A stretch of DNA of 64,000 nucleotides from Geomonas anaerohicana (GCF_016458305.1 NZ_JAEMHL010000013.1:1-64000), one strand, 5' to 3'. Shown: positions 18,614 through 31,060, counted from the stretch's first letter. The notes: generated by a model not told the origin, from the letters alone. Numbers and translations: made by a program.

Positions 18614-18643
18614 GGGGACTGGCACCTGGCGGAGCCAGTCCCC
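18614..18643. repeat. Dispersed palindrome (GGGGACTGG...CCAGTCCCC) inside the atp operon
   Basis: This is a perfect 30-bp hairpin of the same family as 38077-38105, 42380-42408, 60798-60827 and 63409-63437. It lies between atpD and atpC. It could act as an attenuator or RNA stabiliser. Confidence 0.8.
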
Positions 18644-18673
18644 TTCCTTAAGCCTTTAGCCGTACCAGATTAA

Positions 18674-20128
<1,455 letters not shown>

Positions 20129-20137
20129 TTATAAGTG

Positions 20138-21001
<864 letters not shown>

Positions 21002-21021
21002 TCGCTAAGTCCGTCCTTGGT

Positions 21022-22530
<1,509 letters not shown>

Positions 22531-22539
22531 AGAACCGTC

Positions 22540-23082
22540 TCACCCCTTCTGTAATATATCCTGAATGTTAGCTAACTGAGTCCTTACCGAGCCGTCGAAT
22601 ACCTTGTCGCCGATCTGCGTTACCACACCGCCGATGAGCGACGGATCAACCACAACCTTGAGTTCAACCTTTTTACCGGTCGACTTGGCCAGGGCGCCCT
22701 TGATCTCCTCGACCTGGGCCGCGTCCAGCGGCAGCCCGGAGGAGAGGGTCGGCCTGATCACGCCGGAGAGCTCGTCGGCGAAGACGCCGTAGTTCTCCGC
22801 GATCTGCGGCAGCACCGAGAGGCGGCCGCGCTCGAGGAGGAGCATCATCAGGTTGGAGATCATCGGGGAGATGGAGAGTTTCGCCACCAGGTCCTTGAGG
22901 ATCTCTTTCTTCTCTTCGATGCCGTAGGCAGGGTTGGCGAAGATCGCCGAAAGCTCGCGGCTGTCGGTCAGGACAGTGCTGAAGCGGGACAGTTCGCCGT
23001 TGAACCCTTCCACGCTCCCTGCTTCCGAGCCAATCTGCACGAGTGCCTTGGCGTAACGTTTGGCAATAGCGTTAGTACTCAA
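22540..23082 (-). CDS. atpH: ATP synthase F1 delta subunit
   Basis: The product is 180 aa, the peripheral-stalk connector on top of F1. It begins [20 protein letters not shown] and ends with the family's [24 protein letters not shown]. The start codon is TTG at 23082 and it overlaps the atpF TGA as TTGA. Translational coupling explains the weak start. An AAGGTGG stretch lies just upstream. Confidence 0.94.
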   Translation of the reverse strand: MSTNAIAKRYAKALVQIGSEAGSVEGFNGELSRFSTVLTDSRELSAIFANPAYGIEEKKEILKDLVAKLSISPMISNLMMLLLERGRLSVLPQIAENYGVFADELSGVIRPTLSSGLPLDAAQVEEIKGALAKSTGKKVELKVVVDPSLIGGVVTQIGDKVFDGSVRTQLANIQDILQKG

Positions 23083-23690
23083 TGTAGAGTCACCACCTTG
23101 GAGATATAGTCGCCCACCAGCTTGTCCTGGTCGCCTTTTGCAATGTTCTGCTTGATCTTCTGCTCGGCCAGCTCGACCGCGAGGCGTGCTGCCTCGGCGC
23201 GGAGCTCGTCTTTCGCCTTGAGGACTTCCTGGGCCGCTGCGGCCTCGGCCTGAGCCTTGATGCGGGCTGCGGCGTCCTTGGCTTCGGCGATGATGCGCTC
23301 TTTCTCGAGCTCACCCTCACGCTTCATGTTGGCGGAAATCACCTCGATCTCCTGGTTGGCCTGGTCCAGGCGCTGGGAGTACTCGGCGAATTTCTTCTCG
23401 GCGGCTTCCTTGGCGGCGACCGCTTCCTGCAGGGTCTTCTCGATGCCGGCGCGACGAGCGGCCAGGGTGCCTTTCACGTCGGCCTTCTTGAGAGCCCAGA
23501 CAGCGATGGCGACCAGTGCGGCGAAGTCGATGCAGCGCCACATGAAGTCCTTCATCTGTGCGGCCTGGTGGCCCCCTTCGTGTGCGGCGCCTGCGTGCTC
23601 GGCGGCCTCCTCGGCGAAACCGAGGGAAGCCAGGGCGATGATCGCGCCGACCGTGAGCAGGGAAACGATGAGCTTCTTGTTCATATGCAT
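23079..23690 (-). CDS. atpF: ATP synthase F0 subunit b
   Basis: The product is 203 aa. An N-terminal signal-like hydrophobic stretch ([20 protein letters not shown], about residues 7-27) is followed by an acidic/His spacer. The membrane helix proper begins near [19 protein letters not shown] (about 50-68), and a long charged coiled coil follows. This is the longer b form with a pre-sequence found in Geobacter-type operons. It starts 1 nt after the b' stop. Confidence 0.93.
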   Translation of the reverse strand: MHMNKKLIVSLLTVGAIIALASLGFAEEAAEHAGAAHEGGHQAAQMKDFMWRCIDFAALVAIAVWALKKADVKGTLAARRAGIEKTLQEAVAAKEAAEKKFAEYSQRLDQANQEIEVISANMKREGELEKERIIAEAKDAAARIKAQAEAAAAQEVLKAKDELRAEAARLAVELAEQKIKQNIAKGDQDKLVGDYISKVVTLH

Positions 23691-23691
23691 G

Positions 23692-24117
23692 CTAGAGACT
23701 CCTCCCGAGAACTTTTTCGCAGATTTCGGAGGACAGGGTCTCGGCGCTTGCGGTCAGCATGCGACGTGCCTCTTCGGCCTCCTGGGCCACCTTGGCCTTG
23801 ATGGCGGAAAGGGACTCGGTAGCTTCGGCACGCGCCTTGTCGAGGATGGCGGCCTCCTGCTGCTGGGCCTCCTTCTTCAGGGCACCACGCTCGTCGGCAG
23901 CACCGGCGCGGATTTCGCGCATGCGTGCCTCGTAGCTGGCCAGCTTCTCCTGCACTTCCCTGTCGACTTCGGCGCTTTTCTGCTTCGCCCCGTTGATCTG
24001 GGCGGCGCGGTCGGCGAGCTGTTTCCTGATCGGCTTGTAGAGGAAGACGTTCAGGAGCAGTACCAGCACCAGGAAGTTCACCAGCTGGAATACAAATGCG
24101 ATGTCTAAATTGATCAC
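23692..24117 (-). CDS. atpX: ATP synthase F0 subunit b' (b-prime)
   Basis: The product is 141 aa. A single N-terminal membrane segment (IAFVFQLVNFLVLVLLLNVFLYKPIRKQL, about residues 5-32) leads into a long charged coiled coil. Two different b-type genes (b' then b) form a heterodimeric peripheral stalk. The start may be GTG at 24117, which has GAGG seven bases upstream, or TTG one codon earlier at 24120. It is the first gene of the operon; a (atpB) and c (atpE) are not here and must lie in a separate locus. Confidence 0.92.
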   Translation of the reverse strand: MINLDIAFVFQLVNFLVLVLLLNVFLYKPIRKQLADRAAQINGAKQKSAEVDREVQEKLASYEARMREIRAGAADERGALKKEAQQQEAAILDKARAEATESLSAIKAKVAQEAEEARRMLTASAETLSSEICEKVLGRSL

Positions 24118-24193
24118 CAAACCACCTCTATTCGAACATTTTTAAAGGCGTATACGCCTTCAGACTGTGAATGGGTCCGCGCAAAACAGGTGA

Positions 24194-24223
24194 TTGCTAT
24201 CACATAAATGCTTTTTGTGTCAA
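24194..24223 (-). promoter_or_regulatory. Candidate sigma-70 promoter of the atp operon
   Basis: On the minus strand, TTGACA (complement of 24218-24223) and TAGCAA (complement of 24194-24199) are separated by 18 bp. They lie about 75 nt upstream of the first atp gene. The -35 is perfect and the -10 is only moderate. Confidence 0.45.
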
Positions 24224-24575
24224 GCGATTTATCCGTTTGAGCGAAGAATTGTATACACTTACACAAGGCCTAACTTCGGTGTTTTGCGGTCTCAAAGCTG
24301 TGCCAGTCGGGGCATCCCGGGACTGTCACAACACCGCGAACCGAGTGTTAGCGCGGGTTTTGTAGACAGCATCGTGTATGACATTTGGAACGATGTTCGA
24401 TTTGCTTCCCCTTGCGGGGGTGGATCTGAAACAGGTGCGGCAGGTGGTGCTGAGGAAAAAGGAAGAAGCGTCACCCAAGGTGCGAAAAAGATCATGCATC
24501 CGCCCTGTCCCTGTGAAAGGGAGTATGGTGCCGCCATGGAACATGCTGCCACAAAGCGCTGCATGCGAACCAAGG
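24224..24575. other. Intergenic stretch without a recognised gene
   Basis: The gap between the atp operon and parB spans about 600 bp in all. Several short frames cross this part but none has a ribosome site, codon bias or family signal. Its right part is the inverted repeat at 24576-24686. Confidence 0.5.
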
Positions 24576-24686
24576 TTTCCCCCCTTGTAAAAGGGGGGTC
24601 AGGGGGGATTTAGCCGAGGCGGCCACAGCAGCCTCGGTTGCCACAGCGTTAAATCCCCCTCAATCCCCCTTTGCGAAAGGGGGAAG
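24576..24686. repeat. MITE-like inverted-repeat element, about 110 bp
   Basis: The outer arms are a CCCCCTTGTAAAAGGGGGG hairpin plus GGGGGATTTA on the left, and TAAATCCCCC plus CCCCCTTTGCGAAAGGGGG on the right. The centre has its own GCCGAGGC / GCCTCGG stem. The whole unit is a nested palindrome of the type found as dispersed non-autonomous elements. Confidence 0.75.
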
Positions 24687-24729
24687 TTGGGATGGAGCTG
24701 GGAAAAGCGGAACGCAAGCGTGCGCGCGC

Positions 24730-25569
24730 CTAGAGGTTCAACAGCTCCACGATGCGGGTCAGCTCCTTCATGTCGCCGAAGCTGATCTCCAGCTTGCCGC
24801 CGCGCCCGGAACGCTTGAGGGCGACCTTGGCGGCGAAGTGGCGCTGCATGCGGTCCACGAGGTCCTTCTGGTCCGGATCGAGCGACGGTTTGGCGGCCTT
24901 CTTGGGCGGACCGGCCTTCCTGCGCTTTACCAGCGCCTCGGTCTCGCGCACCGACAGGTGCCCCTTGACGATCTCGTCGCGCACCGCCTTCTGCTCCTCG
25001 ACGTCCTCGAGGGTCAACAGGGCGCGGGCGTGCCCCATGGAAATGCGGTCCTCGGCCACGTCGCGCTTGATCTCCGCCGGAAGGCGCAAAAGACGCAGCG
25101 CGTTGGCGATGGTGGAGCGCTCCTTGCCGACGCGCTTGGCCAGCTCCTCCTGGGACAGGGAGAACCGCTCCAAAAGCGCGTGGTACGCCTCGGCCTCTTC
25201 GACCGCGTTCAGGTCCTCGCGCTGGATGTTCTCGATGAGCGCCATCTCCAGGGCGGTCTCCTCCGAGACGTCCTGGATGACCACCGGCACTTCCCGGAGG
25301 CCCGCCTTCTGGGCGGCGCGCCAGCGGCGCTCGCCGGCGATCAGCTCGTAGTGACCCGCCTTCTTGACCACCACCAGGGGCTGGATGATCCCCTTCTCGC
25401 GGATGGAGGCGGCCAGCTCCTCGAGCTTCTCGTTGACGAAAGTCTTCCGGGGCTGTTCCTTGTTGGGCTTTATGTCTTCGATGGGGCAGGAGAAGTACTT
25501 CTTGCCGTGATCCTCCACGACCGGGAGCAGCGCCCCCATCCCCTTGCCCAGACCCATTTTTTTAACCAT
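24730..25569 (-). CDS. parB: Chromosome partitioning protein ParB
   Basis: The product is 279 aa. It begins GLGKGMGALL, the classic ParB N-terminus. The IKPNKEQPRKTF and GERRWRAA boxes (CTPase fold) and a helix-turn-helix (LSQEELAKRVGKERSTIANALRLL) follow. It binds centromere-like parS sites and loads SMC. The ATG at 25569 has GAGGTG upstream and overlaps parA by 8 nt. Its position beside the atp operon suggests proximity to the replication origin; this is inferred. Confidence 0.96.
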   Translation of the reverse strand: MVKKMGLGKGMGALLPVVEDHGKKYFSCPIEDIKPNKEQPRKTFVNEKLEELAASIREKGIIQPLVVVKKAGHYELIAGERRWRAAQKAGLREVPVVIQDVSEETALEMALIENIQREDLNAVEEAEAYHALLERFSLSQEELAKRVGKERSTIANALRLLRLPAEIKRDVAEDRISMGHARALLTLEDVEEQKAVRDEIVKGHLSVRETEALVKRRKAGPPKKAAKPSLDPDQKDLVDRMQRHFAAKVALKRSGRGGKLEISFGDMKELTRIVELLNL

Positions 25570-26335
25570 GCGACACCTCGCGCGCGATGAGTTCCTTGGC
25601 CAGATCCATGTAGCTGGTCGCCCCCTTGGAGGTGATGTCGTACAGGCAGATGGGCTTGCCGTGCGACGGTGCCTCGGACAGCCTCACGTTCCTCGGGATC
25701 ACGGTCTGCAGGGTCTCCTTGGGGAAGTGGGCGCGCATCTCCTCGCCGACCTGGCGCGACAGGTTGTTCCTGGCGTCGAACATGGTGAGCAGGATCCCCT
25801 CGATGGAGAGCGACTTGTTCAGCCCCTGCTGGATCAGGTTGATGGTCTTGAGGATCTGCGAAAGCCCTTCCATGGCGTAGAACTCGCACTGCAGCGGAAT
25901 CAGTACGGAATGCGCCGCGGTCATCGCGTTGATGGTGAGGAGGTTCAGCGAAGGGGGGCAGTCGATGAAGATGTAGTCGTAGGAGTCGGAGAGCGAGGTC
26001 AGGATCTTCTTCAGCTTCCGCTCGCGGTCGGTGACGCTGACCAGTTCCAGCTCGGCGCCGGCCAGGTCGGAGGTTGCCGGCAAGAGGTGCAGGTAGGGGA
26101 GTTCCGTCTTCAAGACGATGCGCGATGCCGGCGCGTCGTCGATGAGGGCGTCGTAGATGCTTTCCTCGAGGACGTCCTTGTCGGCGCCCACGCCGCTTCC
26201 TGCGTTCCCCTGCGGATCCATGTCCACCAGGAGCACGCGGCGCTCGGCCACGGCCAGCGAGGCCGACAGGTTCACGGCCGTCGTGGTCTTGCCCACCCCA
26301 CCCTTTTGATTCGCCACACAGATGATCTTAGCCAT
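25562..26335 (-). CDS. parA: Chromosome partitioning ATPase ParA (Soj)
   Basis: The product is 257 aa. The deviant Walker A reads KGGVGKTT, and it sits at the N-terminus (about residues 11-18), as in Soj-type ParA without an extra DNA-binding domain. Walker B is FIDCPPSL. The family motifs PLQCEFYAMEGLSQ and MFDARNNLS are present. It drives segregation of ParB-parS complexes and is first in the parA-parB operon. Confidence 0.96.
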   Translation of the reverse strand: MAKIICVANQKGGVGKTTTAVNLSASLAVAERRVLLVDMDPQGNAGSGVGADKDVLEESIYDALIDDAPASRIVLKTELPYLHLLPATSDLAGAELELVSVTDRERKLKKILTSLSDSYDYIFIDCPPSLNLLTINAMTAAHSVLIPLQCEFYAMEGLSQILKTINLIQQGLNKSLSIEGILLTMFDARNNLSRQVGEEMRAHFPKETLQTVIPRNVRLSEAPSHGKPICLYDITSKGATSYMDLAKELIAREVSHG

Positions 26336-26451
26336 AGTTTCTTCTCGATTTGTGAATGATCCGAGTGTTACCGAAAATGCAAAGCAGGGAAAATTACCAT
26401 ACTGCCGGAGCTATGAAAAGTGTTTTCTCAGAGAAGGGCGCGACGCGTTCC

Positions 26452-26465
26452 TTGACTTTGGTCAA
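26452..26465. promoter_or_regulatory. FNR/CRP-like palindrome upstream of the three-heme cytochrome
   Basis: TTGACTTTGGTCAA is a perfect TTGAC-N4-GTCAA dyad, matching the FNR-family site layout. It lies 77 nt upstream of the cytochrome ATG. A FNR-type regulator is not encoded in the window, so the binding protein is unknown. Confidence 0.5.
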
Positions 26466-26542
26466 GGCGCCTGGACCGGTCGGGGTTTATGCTGGCGGCG
26501 CTGATTAAGCCTGTAGCCCGATATCATGGAAGGAGTCCCCGC

Positions 26543-26791
26543 ATGAAGAAAACGCTTTTGGTCCTGTCGCTGCTGCTTGTCGCCCCCGCCGCCTATGGCT
26601 TCGAGTGCAACGTCTGTCATAGCAAGAACCCCGCGATGGTGAAGATGCACAAGGCGCTGAAAGGAAGGAACTGCTTCGACTGCCACAAGATGGGCGAGAA
26701 GCTGATGGGCAAAGGTATCCCCAAAGACAAGGCCGCCCAGATCAAGCGGCGCGAGACGGAAGAGATCTGCTTCGAGTGCCATAAAAAATAA
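26543..26791 (+). CDS. Small secreted three-heme c-type cytochrome
   Basis: The product is 82 aa. A signal peptide (KKTLLVLSLLLVAPAAYG) is followed by about 63 mature residues with three CxxCH motifs: CNVCH, CFDCH and CFECH. Only one more His is present in the mature part, so not all three hemes can be bis-His coordinated. Met or other sixth ligands are likely, which differs from the PpcA-type c7 proteins. It probably works in the periplasm in electron transfer. The ATG at 26543 follows GGAAGGAG; the longer frame start lacks such a site. It stands alone, behind an FNR-like dyad. Confidence 0.9.
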   Translation: MKKTLLVLSLLLVAPAAYGFECNVCHSKNPAMVKMHKALKGRNCFDCHKMGEKLMGKGIPKDKAAQIKRRETEEICFECHKK

Positions 26792-27176
26792 CGGACGTTC
26801 AACGTTCAACGTTCGACGTTGGGCACACCTGCAACGGCCACCTCTTTCCCGGCTGACACGACGACGCATCGCGCATCGCCCTCACCCTCCCCTCTCCCAG
26901 AGGGAGAGGGTTTTTTTGTCTTTGATCTCGTTCCCAAGGTCCACCTTGGGAACGCAAAGCCTTTCAGAAGCTCCAGCTTCCCTCGGATACTATAGCTGGA
27001 GCTTTGCGTCATATGGGGTTCCCAAGCTGGAGCTTGGGAACCAGGGACGCCCTCACCCTCCCCTCTCCCAGAAAGAGAGGTTTTTTTGTCCCTCCGCATA
27101 AGTCTCCGATTCCCTTGCACCTTCTGCCTCCTCCGCTATAATTTCCCCTTCAGTGCTATGAATTCCAGGAGGATGC
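26792..27176. other. Intergenic stretch filled by dispersed repeats
   Basis: No gene was seen. It holds CCCTCACCC/CTCTCCC-type palindromes at about 26875-26911 and 27049-27078 and a TTCCCAAG-type element at 26924-27042. A possible promoter for the sensor gene would lie near 27125-27160. Confidence 0.5.
26924..27042. repeat. Dispersed multi-hairpin element (GTTCCCAAG...CTTGGGAAC)
   Basis: Three hairpins in a row: GTTCCCAAGGTCCACCTTGGGAAC, an AGCTCCAGCTT-type middle, and GGTTCCCAAGCTGGAGCTTGGGAACC. The copy at 49213-49296 has the same ends in reverse orientation, and a diverged copy lies at 40521-40632. Confidence 0.8.
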
Positions 27177-28379
27177 ATGACCCGCCCGGCAGATTTCTCG
27201 ATCCGCACCAAGTTCTTCGGCCTGATGTCCCTACTCCTGATCGCCCTCCTGCTCGCTTCCGGCCTGTTCCTGTATCATCGCCAGAAGGCCTTCGTGCTCC
27301 GGTTCGCGGTGGACAACGCCCGCAGCTTCGCCACGCAGCTCATCGAGACCCGCGAGTACATGTCGTCGGTGGTGAAGAACGAGCCGGAAACGAACTACAG
27401 CCTGGTGCCGCAGGTAGTGGCGACCCAGGTGGCCAAGCGCGTCACTCAGAACAGCAAGTTCTACGTGCGCCAGGTGTCGCTGCGCTACCGCAACCCGGAA
27501 AACCGCCCGGATGCATACGAGACGGCTCAACTGCAAAAATTCATCAAGAACCCGACCACGGAAAGCTACGACATCGTGCAAAGCGGTGATACCAGCTTCT
27601 TCCGTTACCTGCAGCCGATGCGGGCCACCCCTTCCTGCCTGGGGTGCCACGGCAGCTACCAAAGCGCGCCGGACTTCGTCAAGAAGCGCTTCCCCCCCGG
27701 GCACTACTCCTACAACTACCAGGTCGGCGAGGTCATCGGCGCGGTATCGGTGAGCATCCCGGTCAAGGACCTGTACGCCCAACTGGGGGCCAACTTCAAA
27801 CTCGACCTGCTGGCCCGCGGGCTGGTGTTCCTCATCGTTACCGTCGTGATGGGGATCATCATGAGCCGGCAGATCATCCAGCCGGTGAAAGCCCTCTCGG
27901 ACCGGATCATCGATGTCACCCGCACCGGCAACTACCAGGAAAAACTCCCCCAAAGAAGCCGCGACGAGATCGGCATGCTCATCGGGGCCTTCAACGAGAT
28001 GATGGAGGAACTCTCCCACCGCACGGTCCAGTCGCGCGAGGCCGACGAGCGCTACCGCCGCTTCATCGAGGTCGCCGCCTCGGCGGTGGTGACCTTCCTC
28101 AAGGACGGCAAGATGGTCATCGTCAACGAGAAGGCGGAGGACCTCTTCGGCCGCAACCGACAGATGCTGCTCGGCGAATCGATCTTCGATTTCCTGGAAC
28201 AGGGGGATAAACTGCGGCAGCGGATCGAACAGCCGGGCGAGTTCAAGGAGGAGACCACGCGGCAGCGGGTGATCAGCGCGACAGGAAAACCGGTCACCGT
28301 CGAAATGGTCGTTTCAGCTTCCAAGGCAGACCGGGAGCCGCTCTACACCGCCATCCTCCGGGAGCGTAACGGCGGCTAA
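27177..28379 (+). CDS. Heme-c periplasmic sensor with HAMP and PAS, no output domain
   Basis: The product is 400 aa. A first membrane segment (about residues 13-33) and a second (about 215-237) enclose a periplasmic Tll0287-like (DUF3365) domain. This contains one heme motif CLGCH (residues 154-158). A HAMP domain follows (RQIIQPVKALSDRI) and then a PAS domain (about 290-395). No kinase, GGDEF, methyl-accepting or DNA-binding module follows, so it ends after the PAS. It may act through a partner protein. Similar heme-c sensor domains are known on Geobacter chemoreceptors. It is monocistronic. Confidence 0.85.
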   Translation: MTRPADFSIRTKFFGLMSLLLIALLLASGLFLYHRQKAFVLRFAVDNARSFATQLIETREYMSSVVKNEPETNYSLVPQVVATQVAKRVTQNSKFYVRQVSLRYRNPENRPDAYETAQLQKFIKNPTTESYDIVQSGDTSFFRYLQPMRATPSCLGCHGSYQSAPDFVKKRFPPGHYSYNYQVGEVIGAVSVSIPVKDLYAQLGANFKLDLLARGLVFLIVTVVMGIIMSRQIIQPVKALSDRIIDVTRTGNYQEKLPQRSRDEIGMLIGAFNEMMEELSHRTVQSREADERYRRFIEVAASAVVTFLKDGKMVIVNEKAEDLFGRNRQMLLGESIFDFLEQGDKLRQRIEQPGEFKEETTRQRVISATGKPVTVEMVVSASKADREPLYTAILRERNGG

Positions 28380-28462
28380 AGCAGCGGAGAGAGAGAAAGT
28401 TTTGCCGTGCCGTCGCGTGTTGTGCTAGAGTGTGCCGACAAAATCAAGGAGAGTTAGATTCC

Positions 28463-29050
28463 ATGGCAAAAGCAGGTAAAGAACTTTACGTAGGCAGTCT
28501 GTCCTACGATGTCACCGAATACGAGTTGCAGAAGCTGTTCGCCGTTTCCGGCACGGTCACCTCGATGCACCTGATCCGGGACCCGGAGACCGGCCAGTTC
28601 AAGGGGTGCGGCTACGTCAGGATGTCCACCGAGGCTGAGGCGCGGGATGCCATCGACTCCCTGGACGGCGCCTGGTTGATCGACAAGCACATCACCGTAT
28701 CCTACGCCAACCCGCAGAAGATGAAGGCGGGCGGTGGCGGCGCCAAGGGTGTCCCCAGGTGGCAGATTGAGGCCGCGGAGAAAAAGGCCGCGGCGAAGAA
28801 GGCAGCCGCGGCGGCAGCGGCAGCACAGCCTGCAGCAAAACCGGCGGCTAAACCTGCAACTAAATCCGCCGGGGCCAAACCCGCGGCCAAGCCTGCCGGG
28901 GCCAGACCGACAGCAGCCAAGTCCGGAACAGCCAAATCCGGAGCGGCCCGACCGGCAGGGGCAGCGAAACCCGCTGGAGCCAAGCCTGCCTCGCGTCCCG
29001 ACGGCGCGAAGCCCGGCGCGAAGTCCGGCAGCAGAACCGGAAAGCGCTAA
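28463..29050 (+). CDS. RRM-type RNA-binding protein with Ala/Pro/Lys-rich tail
   Basis: The product is 195 aa. A single RNA-recognition motif covers residues 7-85, with RNP2 LYVGSL and RNP1 KGCGYVRM. The C-terminal 100 residues are a low-complexity AAKPA/GAKP repeat tail that is basic and probably disordered. Such single-RRM proteins are often cold-inducible; here the tail could give extra RNA binding. The ATG at 28463 has AAGGAGAG upstream; the frame start 11 codons earlier does not. Confidence 0.88.
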   Translation: MAKAGKELYVGSLSYDVTEYELQKLFAVSGTVTSMHLIRDPETGQFKGCGYVRMSTEAEARDAIDSLDGAWLIDKHITVSYANPQKMKAGGGGAKGVPRWQIEAAEKKAAAKKAAAAAAAAQPAAKPAAKPATKSAGAKPAAKPAGARPTAAKSGTAKSGAARPAGAAKPAGAKPASRPDGAKPGAKSGSRTGKR

Positions 29051-29070
29051 CCCATCTCACCCATCAACCT

Positions 29071-29157
29071 CTCCCTCCCCCGGAGGGGGAGGGCTGGGGA
29101 GGGGGAAAGCCTAAGCCGCCCCTCCCCCCCTCCCAACCTCCCCCCTCCGGGGGGAGA
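29071..29157. repeat. Dispersed GC-rich inverted-repeat element
   Basis: The CCCTCCCCCGGAGGGGGAGGG and CCCTCCCAACCTCCCCCCTCCGGGG-type arms face each other just after the RRM gene. Same family as 17971-18069. Confidence 0.75.
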
Positions 29158-29224
29158 AGCTGAAAGCCCACCGTTAGCACGTCCCACCTTCCCTTCTAAC
29201 CAGCAACCGTCTATACTACGCCTC

Positions 29225-31060
29225 ATGATAACCCAGGAGATGATCAAGAACTTCCCCACCTCCCCCGGCGTCTACCTCATGAAGACCTCGGACGGCACCG
29301 TCATTTACGTCGGCAAGGCGCGCAACCTGAGAAACCGCGTGCGCGCCTACGTCGGCGACACCCGCGATTCCCGCGTCCATATCCGCTTCATGGTGCAACT
29401 GGTCGAGTCGGTCGACTACCTGGTCACCGACACCGAAAAGGAAGCGCTGATCCTCGAAAACACGCTGATCAAGCAGCACCGCCCGAAGTACAACATCAAC
29501 CTGCGCGACGACAAGACCTACTTTTCTCTGCGCATGGACATGAAAGAAGAGTTCCCGCGCCTGTCGCTGGTAAGAAAGATTCCCTCTGACGGCGCGCGCT
29601 ACTTCGGCCCCTACTCCTCGGCCACAGCGGCCAAGGAGGTGCTGAAGCAGCTCTACAAGATGTTCCCGCTGCGTCACTACCCGCTGGCGACCTGCATGGC
29701 GCGCAAACGCCCCTGCCTCTACCACCAGATCAAGCAATGCTCCGCCCCCTGCTGCGGCCTGATCAGCAAGGAGGATTACGCCGTTCTTGCCGAGGGTGCG
29801 GCCCTGTTCCTGGAAGGAAAGAACACCGAGATCGCCCGCCTGTACAAAGCGAAGATGAACCAGGCCAGCCAGGAGATGCGCTACGAGGACGCGGCGCGCT
29901 ACCGCGACCTGGTGCGCGCCATCGAGGTGACGGTGGAACGCCAGAAGATGGTGGCCCAAGGTGGCGACAGCGACGTCTTCGGCCTGCATCGCGAAGGGGA
30001 CCAGATGCAGATCGCCCTTTTGCACATCCGTGGCGGCACGGTGACCGGCGGCCGGACCTTCCTCTTCGATTGGGAGCTGGAGACCGAGGAGGGGCTGGCC
30101 TCGTTCCTGAACGAGTACTACGACCTGGACGCACCGCTCCCCCCCCAGGTGCTGATCCCGTTTCCCATCCCGGAACCGGGGCCGCTCGAAGAGCTCCTGT
30201 CGGAGAAGGCGGGCAAGAAGGTGATCATCGCCGCCCCGCAGCGCGGCCCCAAGCTGGAGATGGTGAAGCTGGCCCAGAAAAACGCGGAGACGGCGGCGCA
30301 GGAGCGGCTGGCCAAGGAAAGCTCGTCGGCGACACTGTTGACGGAGCTTGCCGAGAAGCTGCACCTCTCCCGCACGCCGAGAAGGATCGAGTGTTACGAC
30401 ATCTCCAACATCCAGGGGGAGATGGCAGTGGGGAGCCGGGTCGTCTTCATCGACGGCAAGGCCGACAAGAACCTGTACCGGCGCTACCGGATCAAGGGGG
30501 TGCTTCAGTCCGACGACTTCGCCATGATGCGCGAGGTGCTGTCGCGCCGCTTCAAGGCGGAGACCACCGAGGAGCAGCCTGACCTGATCGTGGTCGATGG
30601 CGGCCTCGGGCAGCTGGGAGTGCTGAACGCGGTACTGGACGAGCTGGGTGTGACCGGGGTCGAGGCTGCGGGCCTGGCCAAGAGTCGCACCTTCAGGGAC
30701 ATGGAAAGCGAGGAGATCTCGAAGAGTGACGAGCGGGTGTTCCGCCCCGGGCGCAAGAACCCGATCACGCTCCGGCAGAGTTCGGCGCCGCTATTGCTCC
30801 TGGCGCGCATCAGGGACGAGGCGCACCGCTTCGCCGTCACCTACCACAAAGCCGTGCGCAGCAAGGTCCTGACCGGATCTTCACTGGACCAGGTGCCGGG
30901 GATCGGCTTGAAGAGGAAGAAGGCGCTGTTGAAGCACTTCGGGAGTTTGAGGGGGGTGCAGGGTGCGACGCTGGAGGAACTGAAGGGCGCACCGGGGATG
31001 ACCGAGGCCGCGGCGAAGGCGTTGTGGGAACATTTGCACCAGGAGGAGAAAGGCACTTGA
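29225..31060 (+). CDS. uvrC: Excinuclease ABC subunit C
   Basis: The product is 611 aa. An N-terminal GIY-YIG nuclease (GVYLMKTSDGTVIYVGKARNLRNRV) makes the 3' cut. A UVR domain lies near residue 205, with the EMRYEDAARYRDLV pattern. The RNase H-like C-terminal nuclease (IECYDISNIQG, VVDGGLGQL) makes the 5' cut. Two helix-hairpin-helix motifs end the protein (VPGIGLKRKKALLKHFGSL). Length and motifs are normal. It stands alone and converges with mglA across a terminator. Confidence 0.97.
   Translation: MITQEMIKNFPTSPGVYLMKTSDGTVIYVGKARNLRNRVRAYVGDTRDSRVHIRFMVQLVESVDYLVTDTEKEALILENTLIKQHRPKYNINLRDDKTYFSLRMDMKEEFPRLSLVRKIPSDGARYFGPYSSATAAKEVLKQLYKMFPLRHYPLATCMARKRPCLYHQIKQCSAPCCGLISKEDYAVLAEGAALFLEGKNTEIARLYKAKMNQASQEMRYEDAARYRDLVRAIEVTVERQKMVAQGGDSDVFGLHREGDQMQIALLHIRGGTVTGGRTFLFDWELETEEGLASFLNEYYDLDAPLPPQVLIPFPIPEPGPLEELLSEKAGKKVIIAAPQRGPKLEMVKLAQKNAETAAQERLAKESSSATLLTELAEKLHLSRTPRRIECYDISNIQGEMAVGSRVVFIDGKADKNLYRRYRIKGVLQSDDFAMMREVLSRRFKAETTEEQPDLIVVDGGLGQLGVLNAVLDELGVTGVEAAGLAKSRTFRDMESEEISKSDERVFRPGRKNPITLRQSSAPLLLLARIRDEAHRFAVTYHKAVRSKVLTGSSLDQVPGIGLKRKKALLKHFGSLRGVQGATLEELKGAPGMTEAAAKALWEHLHQEEKGT

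Noticed and set aside
26875..27080. CRISPR-like appearance of repeated palindromes
   Set aside because: The repeats are irregular in spacing and length, with no uniform spacers. They are dispersed palindromic elements.
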